A DNA stretch of 64,000 nucleotides. It comes from JAAYFJ01 sp964344295. GTDB lineage: Bacteria; Bacillota; Clostridia; Tissierellales; Peptoniphilaceae. A model generated the notes under the pieces. The model saw nothing but the letters and a program-made list of their open reading frames with translations, had not been told where the DNA came from and did no database searches. Shown here in pieces: positions 18,207 through 26,492 of this stretch. The translations under genes were made by a program, and so were the position numbers. The stretch spans positions 62,001 to 126,000 of the forward strand of contig CAYFMR010000002.1 in assembly GCA_964344295.1 (NCBI GenBank), read 5' to 3'. Within the stretch, counting starts at the first letter, position 1. Each line of letters starts with the position of its first letter.

Positions 18207-18899
18207 TCACTCTCCTATACATTTTAGTTGGAACTTCAAGTAATCCGCCGATGCACAAATAAACTCCACACCGTTAATCTTTCCCTCGGTGATCAGCTGG
18301 TGACCGTCTCCGTGTAAATGGCCGTAAATACAAAGATCCACTCCGTATTTCACCATTTCATCCACATAGATCGTCGGCTCATCTTTATTGGAAAATGGGG
18401 GATAATGCATCATAATGATTACCTTAGAAATATTATTTTTTTCGCCCATGGTTGTCAAGGAGTTTATGAGTCTTTGGTGCTCTCTTTTGAAAATTTTTTC
18501 ATCTTGAGCCGTAAAATCGTGATTGCCAGGCGTCAACCAGCCTCTGGTTCCTCCGATCCAGGTTTCTCCATGAAGAAAGGAGTTGTTTTGCACAAAGTGC
18601 AAACGATCAAACCCTAAGTCGTTGAGCTTTTGCAATGAATACCACCAGTAATCATGGTTACCACGCAAAAGGTATTTCTCCCCCGGCAGCTCCTGTAAGA
18701 GCTGCAGATCGGGTACAGCCTCTTCCAAACTCATGGCCCAGGAGATGTCTCCGGGGATCAAGACGGCGTCTTCTTCTTTGACCTGCTCCTGCCAATGGTT
18801 GACGATTCGTGCCTGATGATCTTTCCACTCCTCACCAAACACGTCCATCGGCTTATTTTGACCACCGTCAAAATGCAAGTCACTTATCGTCCAAATCAT
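18207..18899 (-). CDS. Calcineurin-type metallophosphoesterase (DR1119-like)
   Basis: A 230-residue metallophosphoesterase with all five family motifs: DLH (residues 7-9), PGDISWAM, RGNHDYWW, MMHYPPF and YGHLHGDGH. It is therefore likely an active two-metal phosphatase or nuclease. The ATG sits in GGAGGTGAATGA and overlaps the stop of the SbcC-like gene by 4 bases, so it is translationally coupled to the nuclease/ATPase pair upstream. The substrate is unknown; the coupling argues for a nucleic acid or nucleotide role. Confidence 0.85.
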   Translation of the reverse strand: MIWTISDLHFDGGQNKPMDVFGEEWKDHQARIVNHWQEQVKEEDAVLIPGDISWAMSLEEAVPDLQLLQELPGEKYLLRGNHDYWWYSLQKLNDLGFDRLHFVQNNSFLHGETWIGGTRGWLTPGNHDFTAQDEKIFKREHQRLINSLTTMGEKNNISKVIIMMHYPPFSNKDEPTIYVDEMVKYGVDLCIYGHLHGDGHQLITEGKINGVEFICASADYLKFQLKCIGE

Positions 18900-20359
18900 G
18901 CATTCACCTCCACCATGGCCACACAAGTACCGGAGTCCAAAAGCTCCACATCCCGCGCTTGACAACTGAAAACGACAATTTGTCGTGTTTGACTCTCTTT
19001 TTCTAAATAACGACTCAGGTTCTGGCTGTGATGATCATCCAAATGGGCAAAGGGCTCGTCCAATAGCCAGGGCAAAGATTCATCGCCCTCCAACACCTGA
19101 CACAGGGCAAAGCGATAGGCCAAGGCGAAAAGCTTTCGCTCTCCCTGGCTCATCTCCCCGCTATCACACATACTGCCATCCTGAAAGAGGATCTGAAAGC
19201 CGTTTTTCGTCGTGTAAATACTTTGCACCGGCCGGCGATAGAGTTCTCCGTATGCTGCACCAATGGCCCTTAACCAGCGGGGCTTGATTCCTTCGACCTC
19301 CCGGTCTCGCATGGCAGTCAACAGTTCCACTGCCTTTTTGTTGTGTTCTATCTTCTCATCCATGCGACGGCACGCCTCTCGGTTGTGTTGCAAGGCCATA
19401 TGCAGGGTCTCGATGTGCGCTTTGACCTCTTCGTCCACCTGGGCTTTCAGCTCTTGACGCCCTTGCTCCCGATACGCCTCCTTCGTGTCATCGGTCAGCT
19501 GCCGGGGTCTTCTGCGTAATACAGCCAACAACGCCATAGTGACCACCGCCAAAAGAGCCGGCACCGGCCAAGAAAATCCCAGTCGATACGCACCCCATGC
19601 CAGCAGGGTCAGGATCCCGCCGATGATCAAAAGCCACCCCCTCTGCGAGGTCGTTTCTGCCGGTTTTTCTTCCAAAGCCTCAGGTGGTTTTGATTCCTCT
19701 AGCTTTCTCGCACGGTCTTTCCAGGCGTGCAGTTCGTCCTCCAGTCTCGCCCTCTCCCCTTCCAATGCTCCTCGCGGCTTTTTATAGGCACGGGGTGTCC
19801 CCAAAGCCGCATTTTCGCTATCTAACCAGCGGATTGCTTCCTCCAGTCGCAACGTCATCGACGTCACCATCGTCAGTGGCGATAGGCCCTGAAACGCCTC
19901 CGCCAACGCCGATTCTTCAAAAGGGTCATTTTGACCCAAAAAGCACAACATTTCAAACTGGCTTTGCTCCATTTGCGTTAACTGTTCACCCAGACGTAGA
20001 TAACCATCCTCACCCACAAAGTCAGCAGTGATCTCTCGGCCTGTCAGCTCGTCAAAGGCCATCACCTGACGCTCTTTTAAATCAGCGACAATCGTCACAG
20101 CTCCCTGATCCAGCCCCACCGTCATCCGACCACCAAATTCTGGACTGTGATGCGGAGCAAAGGACTTCCAGCGCGGGTCTTGGCGCAGGCGCCGCTGCCC
20201 CGTCTTAACAAAGCCGAACCATATCCCTTGCACAAAGGCCAATAGCGTAGACTTGCCCGATCCATTAGGACCATACACGACGTTTAATCCAGGATGAAAG
20301 CGAAACTTCCGGCGTACTAAATTCCCGAATCCGCGAATATCTACCTCTTTTATGAACAT
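18896..20359 (-). CDS. Short membrane-anchored SbcC/YhaN-like SMC ATPase
   Basis: A 487-residue AAA/SMC-type ATPase. Walker A is GPNGSGKST (30-38). The ABC signature SQGERK (404-409), Walker B WLLDEP (431-436) and D-loop AHLDD (438-442) are near the end. Between the two halves lie only short coiled coils (about 200-225 and 290-350) flanking two membrane segments (about 242-258 and 265-281). Bacillus YhaN has the same layout but is about twice as long. ATG at 20359 follows AAAGGCGGTGACACC, and the start overlaps the nuclease stop by 10 bases. With YhaO-like nuclease upstream it resembles an SbcCD-type complex held at the membrane. Confidence 0.8.
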   Translation of the reverse strand: MFIKEVDIRGFGNLVRRKFRFHPGLNVVYGPNGSGKSTLLAFVQGIWFGFVKTGQRRLRQDPRWKSFAPHHSPEFGGRMTVGLDQGAVTIVADLKERQVMAFDELTGREITADFVGEDGYLRLGEQLTQMEQSQFEMLCFLGQNDPFEESALAEAFQGLSPLTMVTSMTLRLEEAIRWLDSENAALGTPRAYKKPRGALEGERARLEDELHAWKDRARKLEESKPPEALEEKPAETTSQRGWLLIIGGILTLLAWGAYRLGFSWPVPALLAVVTMALLAVLRRRPRQLTDDTKEAYREQGRQELKAQVDEEVKAHIETLHMALQHNREACRRMDEKIEHNKKAVELLTAMRDREVEGIKPRWLRAIGAAYGELYRRPVQSIYTTKNGFQILFQDGSMCDSGEMSQGERKLFALAYRFALCQVLEGDESLPWLLDEPFAHLDDHHSQNLSRYLEKESQTRQIVVFSCQARDVELLDSGTCVAMVEVNA

Positions 20360-21285
20360 GGTGTCACCGCCTTTAACGCACGCATCACGGCCTCCACGAC
20401 CCCTTCTTCGGCTCCATTGCGACGCATCTCGTCCATCACGGCGGCGTTTAGATCGTCCCAGGCTGTTATCATTTCCATCTGTGCCAAAGGCGCCATGGTC
20501 AAAAACCGTTCTAGCTCCTCGCCCGGTGTCACCATCCCTCGGTAAAAATCCCAAGATCGTTTCACCAACTTCGGCAACTCGTCTACGGGAGTTAACGAAT
20601 GAGCCAGGCGGTAGGACAAGGGTTGAAATCTGGGTCGCACTACGTCCTCTATCTCTAATAACCAGACACCTTTCGGCCCGGTGTCACCACCGTGTAGCGC
20701 CCAAGGGCTCCCACTATAAGCCATGTGCTCTGTCACCCGTTGCGGCTGGTGAATGTGTCCTAATGCCACATAATCATAAGCCGCGGCCTCACCCAAGGGG
20801 CGATAAGCTCCTCGGTGGACATCGCCGTGATGTAAGAGGAGGTGGATCCCACCGGTCACCGCAGGCGCTTGAACCATAACAGGCCTTTCCATCACTCGGC
20901 GATGCCAGGGCAGGCCATGAAGAAACACCTCTTGCGACAGGCGCACCGGTGTATCGTCCTGCAAGATTTTCACATGGCTCGGCCACGTTACCTGGTCCCA
21001 AAGTCCACCGGCTACGTAAGGATCATGGTTTCCCGGAAGGATCACCACTGGACAAGAGACGCTGCGAAGTAGCTCCGCCAATTGCGCATAAGGCGCCACT
21101 CCTGCCTGTGTATCATCTAAGGTATCTCCCGCCAGCAGCAGGACATCCACCTGCCAATTTTGGGCACACTGAAGCAAGTCTTTCGCAAATTGCCATAAAG
21201 ACTTTTCCAACACGTCTTTCATTGCATGGTCGCTTACAGAATATCGCCGGCCAAGGTGCCAGTCTCCCGTATGTAATAATCGCAT
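20350..21285 (-). CDS. YhaO/SbcD-like DNA exonuclease
   Basis: A 311-residue Mre11/SbcD-type metallophosphoesterase. The N-terminus reads MRLLHTGDWHLGR (metal ligands D8, H10), then LLAGDTLDD, LPGNHDPY, LLHHGDVH and ALGHIHQPQ, the complete set of phosphoesterase motifs. A C-terminal cap region (about 225-311) binds the ATPase partner in the family. AAGAGGTG precedes the ATG. It overlaps the ATPase gene by 10 bases. The predicted role is processing of DNA ends or hairpins together with the SMC-like ATPase. Confidence 0.85.
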   Translation of the reverse strand: MRLLHTGDWHLGRRYSVSDHAMKDVLEKSLWQFAKDLLQCAQNWQVDVLLLAGDTLDDTQAGVAPYAQLAELLRSVSCPVVILPGNHDPYVAGGLWDQVTWPSHVKILQDDTPVRLSQEVFLHGLPWHRRVMERPVMVQAPAVTGGIHLLLHHGDVHRGAYRPLGEAAAYDYVALGHIHQPQRVTEHMAYSGSPWALHGGDTGPKGVWLLEIEDVVRPRFQPLSYRLAHSLTPVDELPKLVKRSWDFYRGMVTPGEELERFLTMAPLAQMEMITAWDDLNAAVMDEMRRNGAEEGVVEAVMRALKAVTPCS

Positions 21286-21337
21286 AGCACACCTCTTGTC
21301 CAATTATAGCATAGAGGTCACCGGTTCACTCCATAAA

Positions 21338-21359
21338 AAAACGTCGCTAAGCGACGTTT
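21338..21359 (-). terminator. Rho-independent terminator of the M48 protease gene
   Basis: A perfect 9-base stem AAACGTCGC / GCGACGTTT with a 3-base loop and seven T residues on the minus strand. The stem overlaps the TAA stop codon of the protease, so termination begins essentially at the end of the coding frame. Confidence 0.9.
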
Positions 21360-22590
21360 AAGGGTTTTGAGAAGGTTTATAGGATTCATAAAAAGCCATG
21401 CGCTCTGCCATGCTGGGATAATCTTGAAACCAGCAGGTATAGAGCCTGGAATAATAGGGCAGCTCCAACTCTTCGTTACCGATTTTTCGCAAGGTACTGA
21501 TCGCGTCTTCACGGCTTTCCACCAGTTCCATCACCATGGCGTCTGCCTGCCTTTCATGAACGCGGCTGATCCATCGATCCAGCGGCAACCACAGGCAAAA
21601 GAAAAGTTGCAATGCCAACAACAGCACCGGTAGCCTACGTGGACTTAAATAACGCCTGGTCATCTCTTTCATGGAACGCCTTCCTCCTGCTCGCATGGTC
21701 CACACATAGGTCAACATAATCGCCGCAAACCATTTCAACATCCACCACAGAGTGTTGAGCATCGCATGTTTCGCCTTGTAATGACCGATCTCATGAGCTA
21801 AGACCACCATCACTTCCCGGGAATTTAGCTCAGAGAAAATCGTGTCCCATAGGACAATGCGGTGCGATCCGAGGATGCCCTGCGAATAGGCATTGATTTG
21901 ATGCGAGTCGTGGCTTTGCGACGACACATAAATCTTAATCGGCTTGACATCAGCCTTTTCAAAGAGGCGCTCTGCCTGGCGTTGGTACGCCGGACGATCT
22001 AAGGGCTTAGCCGCGCCGAACCATGGCAAAGCCACCTGTCCCATCACTAAAATAGCCACCATTACCACCGTAGCCGCTTTCCACCACGCTTCGCGATAAC
22101 GGCGCATGAGGTAAATGATCCCAAAGACCAGGAGCGCCGGACAAAAGTACTGGATAAAAAAATCACCTAAGCACTGCCCCACAAAGCGGCCAAATTCCAT
22201 GTGGGTCAAATTCCACTGCCTGGCTCGTAGATATTGGTAAAGCTCCAAAGGCCATGTCAAGGCATACAAAACCGCTACGTAGCACACCATAAAAAGGCCA
22301 TAAGCCACCGGCTCCACGTAGCGGTTCAATAAATACGTTTCCCTTATTTCCATATTTTTTGCGTACAAAAAAATCAGGGGTAGAAGCGCCGTTACCCATA
22401 GGCGCAGCCCCAAAACCACTACCGTACCGAGATGATACTCCACAGCAGTGCGATATACCCTCACTCCACTTTGGCTCAGACTAATGACAAAAATGAGCTC
22501 TGCCACCATAAATGATAAGACTAATGCACTGATGACAATTCCGTAAATCCGCAGTGGACGGTGTTCTTGTAACATTTGACGCCATTTCAT
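21358..22590 (-). CDS. M48 family membrane metalloprotease
   Basis: A 410-residue polytopic membrane protease of the Ste24/HtpX type. Zinc motif HEIGH occurs in VVLAHEIGHYKAKH, with the third ligand region ERQADAM downstream. Six or so hydrophobic segments are seen (from residue 15 on). The CAAX-protease-like Ste24 arrangement, with a long N-terminal membrane part, is present. The first ATG at 22590 has no ribosome site and lies exactly at the predicted transcription start of a 17-base-spaced promoter. An internal ATG five codons later is an alternative. It stands as a single-gene unit between two terminators. Confidence 0.85.
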   Translation of the reverse strand: MKWRQMLQEHRPLRIYGIVISALVLSFMVAELIFVISLSQSGVRVYRTAVEYHLGTVVVLGLRLWVTALLPLIFLYAKNMEIRETYLLNRYVEPVAYGLFMVCYVAVLYALTWPLELYQYLRARQWNLTHMEFGRFVGQCLGDFFIQYFCPALLVFGIIYLMRRYREAWWKAATVVMVAILVMGQVALPWFGAAKPLDRPAYQRQAERLFEKADVKPIKIYVSSQSHDSHQINAYSQGILGSHRIVLWDTIFSELNSREVMVVLAHEIGHYKAKHAMLNTLWWMLKWFAAIMLTYVWTMRAGGRRSMKEMTRRYLSPRRLPVLLLALQLFFCLWLPLDRWISRVHERQADAMVMELVESREDAISTLRKIGNEELELPYYSRLYTCWFQDYPSMAERMAFYESYKPSQNP

Positions 22591-22596
22591 GGGGAT

Positions 22597-22625
22597 ACTA
22601 TACCATAAGGAGCTAAACTGTACAA
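22597..22625 (-). promoter_or_regulatory. Promoter of M48 gene, predicted leaderless
   Basis: On the minus strand TTGTAC, 17 bases, TATAGT. The last base of the -10 is 22597, so +1 falls on 22590, the A of the first ATG of the protease. No Shine-Dalgarno sequence can fit. Confidence 0.6.
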
Positions 22626-22644
22626 GAGCCGATGAAATGGAAAA

Positions 22645-22675
22645 GGTGGGGCAAAATTGCCCCACCTTGTGTACA
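22645..22675 (-). terminator. Rho-independent terminator of the GntR-ABC operon
   Basis: Stem AAGGTGGGGCAA / TTGCCCCACCTT, perfect over 12 bases with a 2-base loop, then TTTTCC on the minus strand. It follows the ABC permease stop at 22682 and precedes the M48 promoter. Confidence 0.85.
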
Positions 22676-22681
22676 CAAACA

Positions 22682-23491
22682 TTAGATCTCCACTTTCTTT
22701 TCCCATAAAAGGCTGTTCACTACCCACAGGACGATGCTCGCCACTAACTGCAAGACTATGGATTTGACCCAAAATGGATTGCCATTGTCCATAAAAGCAC
22801 TAACCGCCGTCGATCCTTTCATAAAAGGTACCAGATTCGTAAACGTGGTCTCTCCCATCAGGTTGAATACCAGAGATTGCACTCGCTCATAAATCGCCAT
22901 CAGGATGAGGTATAGAATAAACCACATCCCTGATAAACGATAGCGGGACACTGTCATCTTAGCCAAAATAATGGCGAAGTAGATCAGTTGCACCTGCACC
23001 ACAAAACTCACTAAACTCAGCGCGATCAGCTTGAGCCCAATTCCTACCGACATGACAGTTTGGATACCGTGGTAAAAATCCGCCACAAAATCTGCAGGAA
23101 ATAACAAGTTCATTAACATCAGGTTATAACTAATGCCCACGGCAAAGAGAATCACATACCAGGTCAGTGCCAACAGCGTCTTGGCACCAATGGTTTGGTA
23201 GCCGGTAAAAGGCAGTGTCATGGTCAGATACCCTCGATCTGTAAACACATCCTTGCTTAAAAGGCCTGAAACATAGAAGAAAAACGTCACCGCCGCTCCG
23301 CCAAAGACGAGCATGGACAAGATGATGAGGAAAAATCGGATATCATCGACGGTGCCTACTGAACTTCCACTAAAAAAGTCTTCGCGGCTGACCGTGTATT
23401 GGATGACCGTACACGCTAGCAGTGCACATACTAATAGGACCAGCATAAAACGTAATGTATTTTTAAACTCATAACGATAAAGTAAACTCAT
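22682..23491 (-). CDS. ABC-2 type transporter permease
   Basis: A 269-residue protein with six predicted membrane segments, the permease of the adjacent ATPase. It has no catalytic motif. The topology and its place in a GntR-ATPase-permease operon fit the YtrA/Ytr-type systems, which export or sense cell-wall-active compounds. It lies 10 bases after the ATPase stop and is followed by a strong terminator. The substrate is unknown. Confidence 0.85.
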   Translation of the reverse strand: MSLLYRYEFKNTLRFMLVLLVCALLACTVIQYTVSREDFFSGSSVGTVDDIRFFLIILSMLVFGGAAVTFFFYVSGLLSKDVFTDRGYLTMTLPFTGYQTIGAKTLLALTWYVILFAVGISYNLMLMNLLFPADFVADFYHGIQTVMSVGIGLKLIALSLVSFVVQVQLIYFAIILAKMTVSRYRLSGMWFILYLILMAIYERVQSLVFNLMGETTFTNLVPFMKGSTAVSAFMDNGNPFWVKSIVLQLVASIVLWVVNSLLWEKKVEI

Positions 23492-23500
23492 GATGACCTC

Positions 23501-24196
23501 CTACGAAAAGATCTCTTTGTAAAGGGAGTCGATGCTCATCTGCTTTTCTGCCCGCAATTGATCCGCTTCCCCTTCTAGGATTGTCGTACCTTCGGAGAGC
23601 ATCAATACGTCATCAAAGATCCGCTCCATATCCCGTACCAGGTGAGTGGTGATGAGCATGGTGGACCCCTCGTCTACAGTGCGTATGATGGCATCTAAAA
23701 TTTGATCTCGTGCCACCGGATCCACACCGGCAATGGGCTCATCTAGCACATACAGAGACGCCTTTCGCGAAAGCACCAGTAGGAGATGCAGTTTCTCACT
23801 CATGCCTTTGGACAGGCTACCGACCCGAGCATCTTTATCCAACTTCATAAACTCCAAGAGTTCATAGGCTTTCTCCGTGGAGAAGTTATCATAAAAGCGG
23901 CTAAAAAGCGCGATGGTCTCGGAGATTTTTAAATTCTTCGCCAAATAGCTGCGATCAGGTAAATAGGCCACCAAAGCCTTCATTTTTGGTCCCGGCTCCA
24001 TACCCTCGATCAAAATTTCTCCACTATCGGGATGCAAAAGGCCGACCAAGAGTTTGATCAGCGTCGTCTTCCCGGAACCATTCGGGCCTAGAACTCCCAG
24101 GACTCGTCCTTCTTCCATGGAGAAACTCACTCCATTTAGAGCCAGCTGGCCCGAATAGCCTTTACGTAAATTTTCTACCTTGACAATCTCATGCAT
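23501..24196 (-). CDS. ABC transporter ATP-binding protein
   Basis: A 231-residue ATPase: Walker A GPNGSGKTT (near residue 36), a signature that is degenerate as LSKGMSEKL, Walker B LYVLDEP, and the switch histidine in TTHLVRD. The degenerate signature is usual for YtrB/CcmA-like single-domain ATPases of this kind. It overlaps the GntR gene by 8 bases, so regulator and ATPase are coupled. It pairs with the permease immediately downstream. Confidence 0.92.
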   Translation of the reverse strand: MHEIVKVENLRKGYSGQLALNGVSFSMEEGRVLGVLGPNGSGKTTLIKLLVGLLHPDSGEILIEGMEPGPKMKALVAYLPDRSYLAKNLKISETIALFSRFYDNFSTEKAYELLEFMKLDKDARVGSLSKGMSEKLHLLLVLSRKASLYVLDEPIAGVDPVARDQILDAIIRTVDEGSTMLITTHLVRDMERIFDDVLMLSEGTTILEGEADQLRAEKQMSIDSLYKEIFS

Positions 24197-24551
24197 GGCG
24201 CTTCCCCCTTTGTTCCACTAGTGTCACAACCTCTTGTTTTGTAAAGCCCAAACTTGCCATGTCTTGGAAAAAGGCCTCCACAGTCTCTTGGGCCAAAGAT
24301 TGTTTCAATGCCTTAAGTGTCTCTTGGTTGTCGATGACAAAACTACCTACACCTCGCTGTGTCTCAATCATATGCTCACGCTCCAACTCTTCATATGTTT
24401 TTTGAATCGTATTAGGATTGACTCGATACTCTAACGCCATATCCCGTACCGGCTTTAAACGATCGCCCGGTTGCAAGGTGCCGCGTAGCATTTTTTTCTT
24501 AAGATCTGCCTTGATTTGCACATAAAGCGGCAATTGGTTGTCATATTGCAT
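24189..24551 (-). CDS. GntR-family regulator, YtrA subfamily
   Basis: A 120-residue regulator. The winged-helix domain covers about residues 8-75 (LPLYVQIKADLKKKML; then GDRLKPVRDMALEYRVNPNTIQKTYEELER). The short C-terminal part (about 75-120) has no large effector domain, as in the YtrA subfamily. The ATG follows GAGGAGGAAGCGTC. It is the first gene of the operon and has a perfect 7-6-7 palindrome over its own promoter, so it is probably autoregulated and represses the ABC transporter until an envelope signal relieves it. Confidence 0.9.
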   Translation of the reverse strand: MQYDNQLPLYVQIKADLKKKMLRGTLQPGDRLKPVRDMALEYRVNPNTIQKTYEELEREHMIETQRGVGSFVIDNQETLKALKQSLAQETVEAFFQDMASLGFTKQEVVTLVEQRGKRHA

Positions 24552-24567
24552 GACGCTTCCTCCTCTC

Positions 24568-24587
24568 TGTACTACTTGCATAGTACA
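24568..24587. promoter_or_regulatory. Palindromic operator of the GntR regulator
   Basis: TGTACTA-6 bases-TAGTACA, a perfect 20-base inverted repeat, overlapping the -10 box and start point of the operon promoter. It lies 16 bases before the GntR start codon. Confidence 0.7.
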
Positions 24588-24608
24588 CCTGTGCGACGTG
24601 GTCGTCAA
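24580..24608 (-). promoter_or_regulatory. Sigma-A promoter of the GntR-ABC operon
   Basis: TTGACG (24603-24608), 17 bases, TACTAT (24580-24585) on the minus strand. The -10 is inside the palindrome. Confidence 0.7.
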
Positions 24609-24679
24609 CGGCCGGCGCTTAAGCTTAGCACTTCCTTAAACTTCTTAGAGAAGACTTGGAAAAGTCCTTTGGCAAGCAA

Positions 24680-24715
24680 AAAGCTCCCTTAGGCACGGTG
24701 GCCCAAGAGAGCTTT
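24680..24715 (-). terminator. Rho-independent terminator of yacL
   Basis: Stem AAAGCTC / GAGCTTT extended inward by CTT.GG / CC.AAG, followed by TTTTTG on the minus strand. It lies 23 bases past the yacL stop. Confidence 0.75.
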
Positions 24716-24737
24716 GATCGTTTCTTATTTCACTTTG

Positions 24738-25850
24738 TTACTTCGCTTCTTCCGGCTTCGCAAAGATCATTTTTCCCGCAGCAGTTTGGATGACACTGGT
24801 TACCACTGTTTCGATTTCTTGTCCGATGAATTCGCGACCATTTTCCACGACAATCATGGTGCCATCGTCAAGGTAAGCTAAGCCTTGATCCTGTTCCTTG
24901 CCCTCCTTGATGACGGTAATGACCATGCTTTCACCGGGAATGGCCACTGGTTTCACGGCGTTTGCCAGCTCGTTGATGTTGAGCACCTTGATGCCCTGTA
25001 CTTTGGCCACCTTGTTCAAATTGTAATCAATCGTCACAATATAGCCGTTTAGCTTTTGTGTCAGCTTTAATAGTTTACTGTCCACTTCCGGCACGTCAGG
25101 GAAATCTTCCTCCGAAATGACAACCTCATACGCCGGGTTTTGTTGCATGGAGCTTAAAATATCCAGCCCGCGTCGACCGCGATTTCTCTTGGTGCTATCT
25201 GCTGAATCCGCGATGTGTTGCAACTCCTCCAACACAAAGGTAGGAACAATCAACGGTCCATCTAAAAATCCCGCTTTGCAAATATCGGCAATGCGTCCGT
25301 CAATGATGACGGAGGTGTCCAAAATCTTCGGCACGGTTTGCATGATCACCTTTTCTTTACTCGGTCCGCTGGAAGTTAATCGAGGGCCGCCACGCAGGTC
25401 CTTATACGTCTTCACCATATCCTGACTTCGACCGACGGAAAGCCTCACCCCCAAATAACCTAAGACGCCGTAAAGCACCACGGAAACAAAGGTGCCCAAA
25501 AACGGAATCCCCAAGTCCACAAAGGGACGACTCGCCAAGAAGGCGATAAACAGGCCTACGATCAGTCCCAAAGAGCCTGTCAGCAAGTCCGACACGGGAG
25601 TACCTTTTAACTCTCTTTCCAAGGTTTTTACCAGCTTCAATAATTTGCGTTTTAAGGGCGGATACAATAAAAAAAAGATAATGGCAAATAATAACACAAG
25701 CCCCGCCCAGGGCATAACGGCTAAAAAGCCTTTTTTGGGGAAGATGGACGGTGCCAGCTTGTCAATGAGAGTGTACACACCGTAACCAGCCAGTCCACCG
25801 ATTAAGCTCCAAAGCACGCGCATCAGTTTATCGACAATTTTTCCTTTCAT
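24738..25850 (-). CDS. PIN-TRAM membrane protein, YacL family
   Basis: A 370-residue protein with four N-terminal membrane segments (about residues 10-125), a PIN ribonuclease domain starting KILDTSVIIDGRIADI near 175, acidic residues at VDSKLLKLT and TIDYNLNKVA, and a C-terminal TRAM RNA-binding domain (about 295-355). It is a putative membrane-tethered ribonuclease, or an RNA-binding protein. In Bacillus it follows radA-disA; here carD and radA precede it and no disA is present. It is followed by its own terminator rather than by ispD. Confidence 0.9.
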   Translation of the reverse strand: MKGKIVDKLMRVLWSLIGGLAGYGVYTLIDKLAPSIFPKKGFLAVMPWAGLVLLFAIIFFLLYPPLKRKLLKLVKTLERELKGTPVSDLLTGSLGLIVGLFIAFLASRPFVDLGIPFLGTFVSVVLYGVLGYLGVRLSVGRSQDMVKTYKDLRGGPRLTSSGPSKEKVIMQTVPKILDTSVIIDGRIADICKAGFLDGPLIVPTFVLEELQHIADSADSTKRNRGRRGLDILSSMQQNPAYEVVISEEDFPDVPEVDSKLLKLTQKLNGYIVTIDYNLNKVAKVQGIKVLNINELANAVKPVAIPGESMVITVIKEGKEQDQGLAYLDDGTMIVVENGREFIGQEIETVVTSVIQTAAGKMIFAKPEEAK

Positions 25851-25885
25851 CTGCTCACCCCCTCTCTTTTAGATAGGAATGTTGA

Positions 25886-26374
25886 TTAATCCTCGTTGTA
25901 GCGAATGGCTTCATCAATTAATGCTTCTGCTTCGCTTTGTGAAATGCCATAGACTAAAAGAGTTTCCGAAACAATGATTTGTTTCGCATTGTTGAGCATC
26001 TTGCGTTCTCCTGTGGATAAGCTCTTTTCCTCGTCCAACAGTTCTAAATTTCTCACCACTTCAGCAATTTCGATGATATCGCCAGATTTGATCTTTTCCA
26101 TATTGGCTCGATAGCGGTGATTCCAGTTTTTGGGCATCTTGGAACGATTTTCCTTTAAGGTTTCAAAGACATCATCCATCTCTTCCACCGTCAGGATATT
26201 ACGCACGCCTGACTCTTCCACGGAATCCACCGGGACCATCACACGCATTTCCCCGATGGGGATTTCCATAATATAGTAGTCGTGGTATTCTCCTAAGATT
26301 TCTTTTTCTTCGATGGCTACGATGGTACCAGCCCCATGAATGGGATACACAATTTTATCGCCTATTTTAAACAT
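25886..26374 (-). CDS. CarD-family transcriptional regulator
   Basis: A 162-residue CarD/CdnL-type protein. The N-terminal RNA-polymerase-interacting Tudor-like domain (about 1-55) contains FKIGDKIVYPIHGAGTI. A helical DNA-binding C-terminal domain (about 60-160) has KNWNHRYRANMEKIKSGDI. Such proteins stabilise open complexes at promoters, often for rRNA and stress genes. AGGAGG lies 9 bases before the ATG. It has its own good promoter (TTTACA-17-TATACT) and is in line with radA and yacL. Confidence 0.92.
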   Translation of the reverse strand: MFKIGDKIVYPIHGAGTIVAIEEKEILGEYHDYYIMEIPIGEMRVMVPVDSVEESGVRNILTVEEMDDVFETLKENRSKMPKNWNHRYRANMEKIKSGDIIEIAEVVRNLELLDEEKSLSTGERKMLNNAKQIIVSETLLVYGISQSEAEALIDEAIRYNED

Positions 26375-26399
26375 CACATCGTACCTCCTCTACTATACC

Positions 26400-26428
26400 A
26401 GTATACTCTACTTGGCTTTTTTTGTAAA
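26400..26428 (-). promoter_or_regulatory. Sigma-A promoter of carD
   Basis: TTTACA (26423-26428), 17 bases, TATACT (26400-26405) on the minus strand, 26 bases before the ATG. A second TTGACA further upstream (about 26457-26462) lacks a good -10. Confidence 0.65.
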
Positions 26429-26492
26429 GTGTATATACTATCACAGCTTAGAGTCCAATGTCAAATATTTTGTCTAAATGTTTAAGAAATGG

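Noticed and set aside
20352..20879. 175-residue plus-strand frame opposite the YhaO-like nuclease
   Set aside because: Antisense shadow: the minus strand carries all nuclease motifs in frame.
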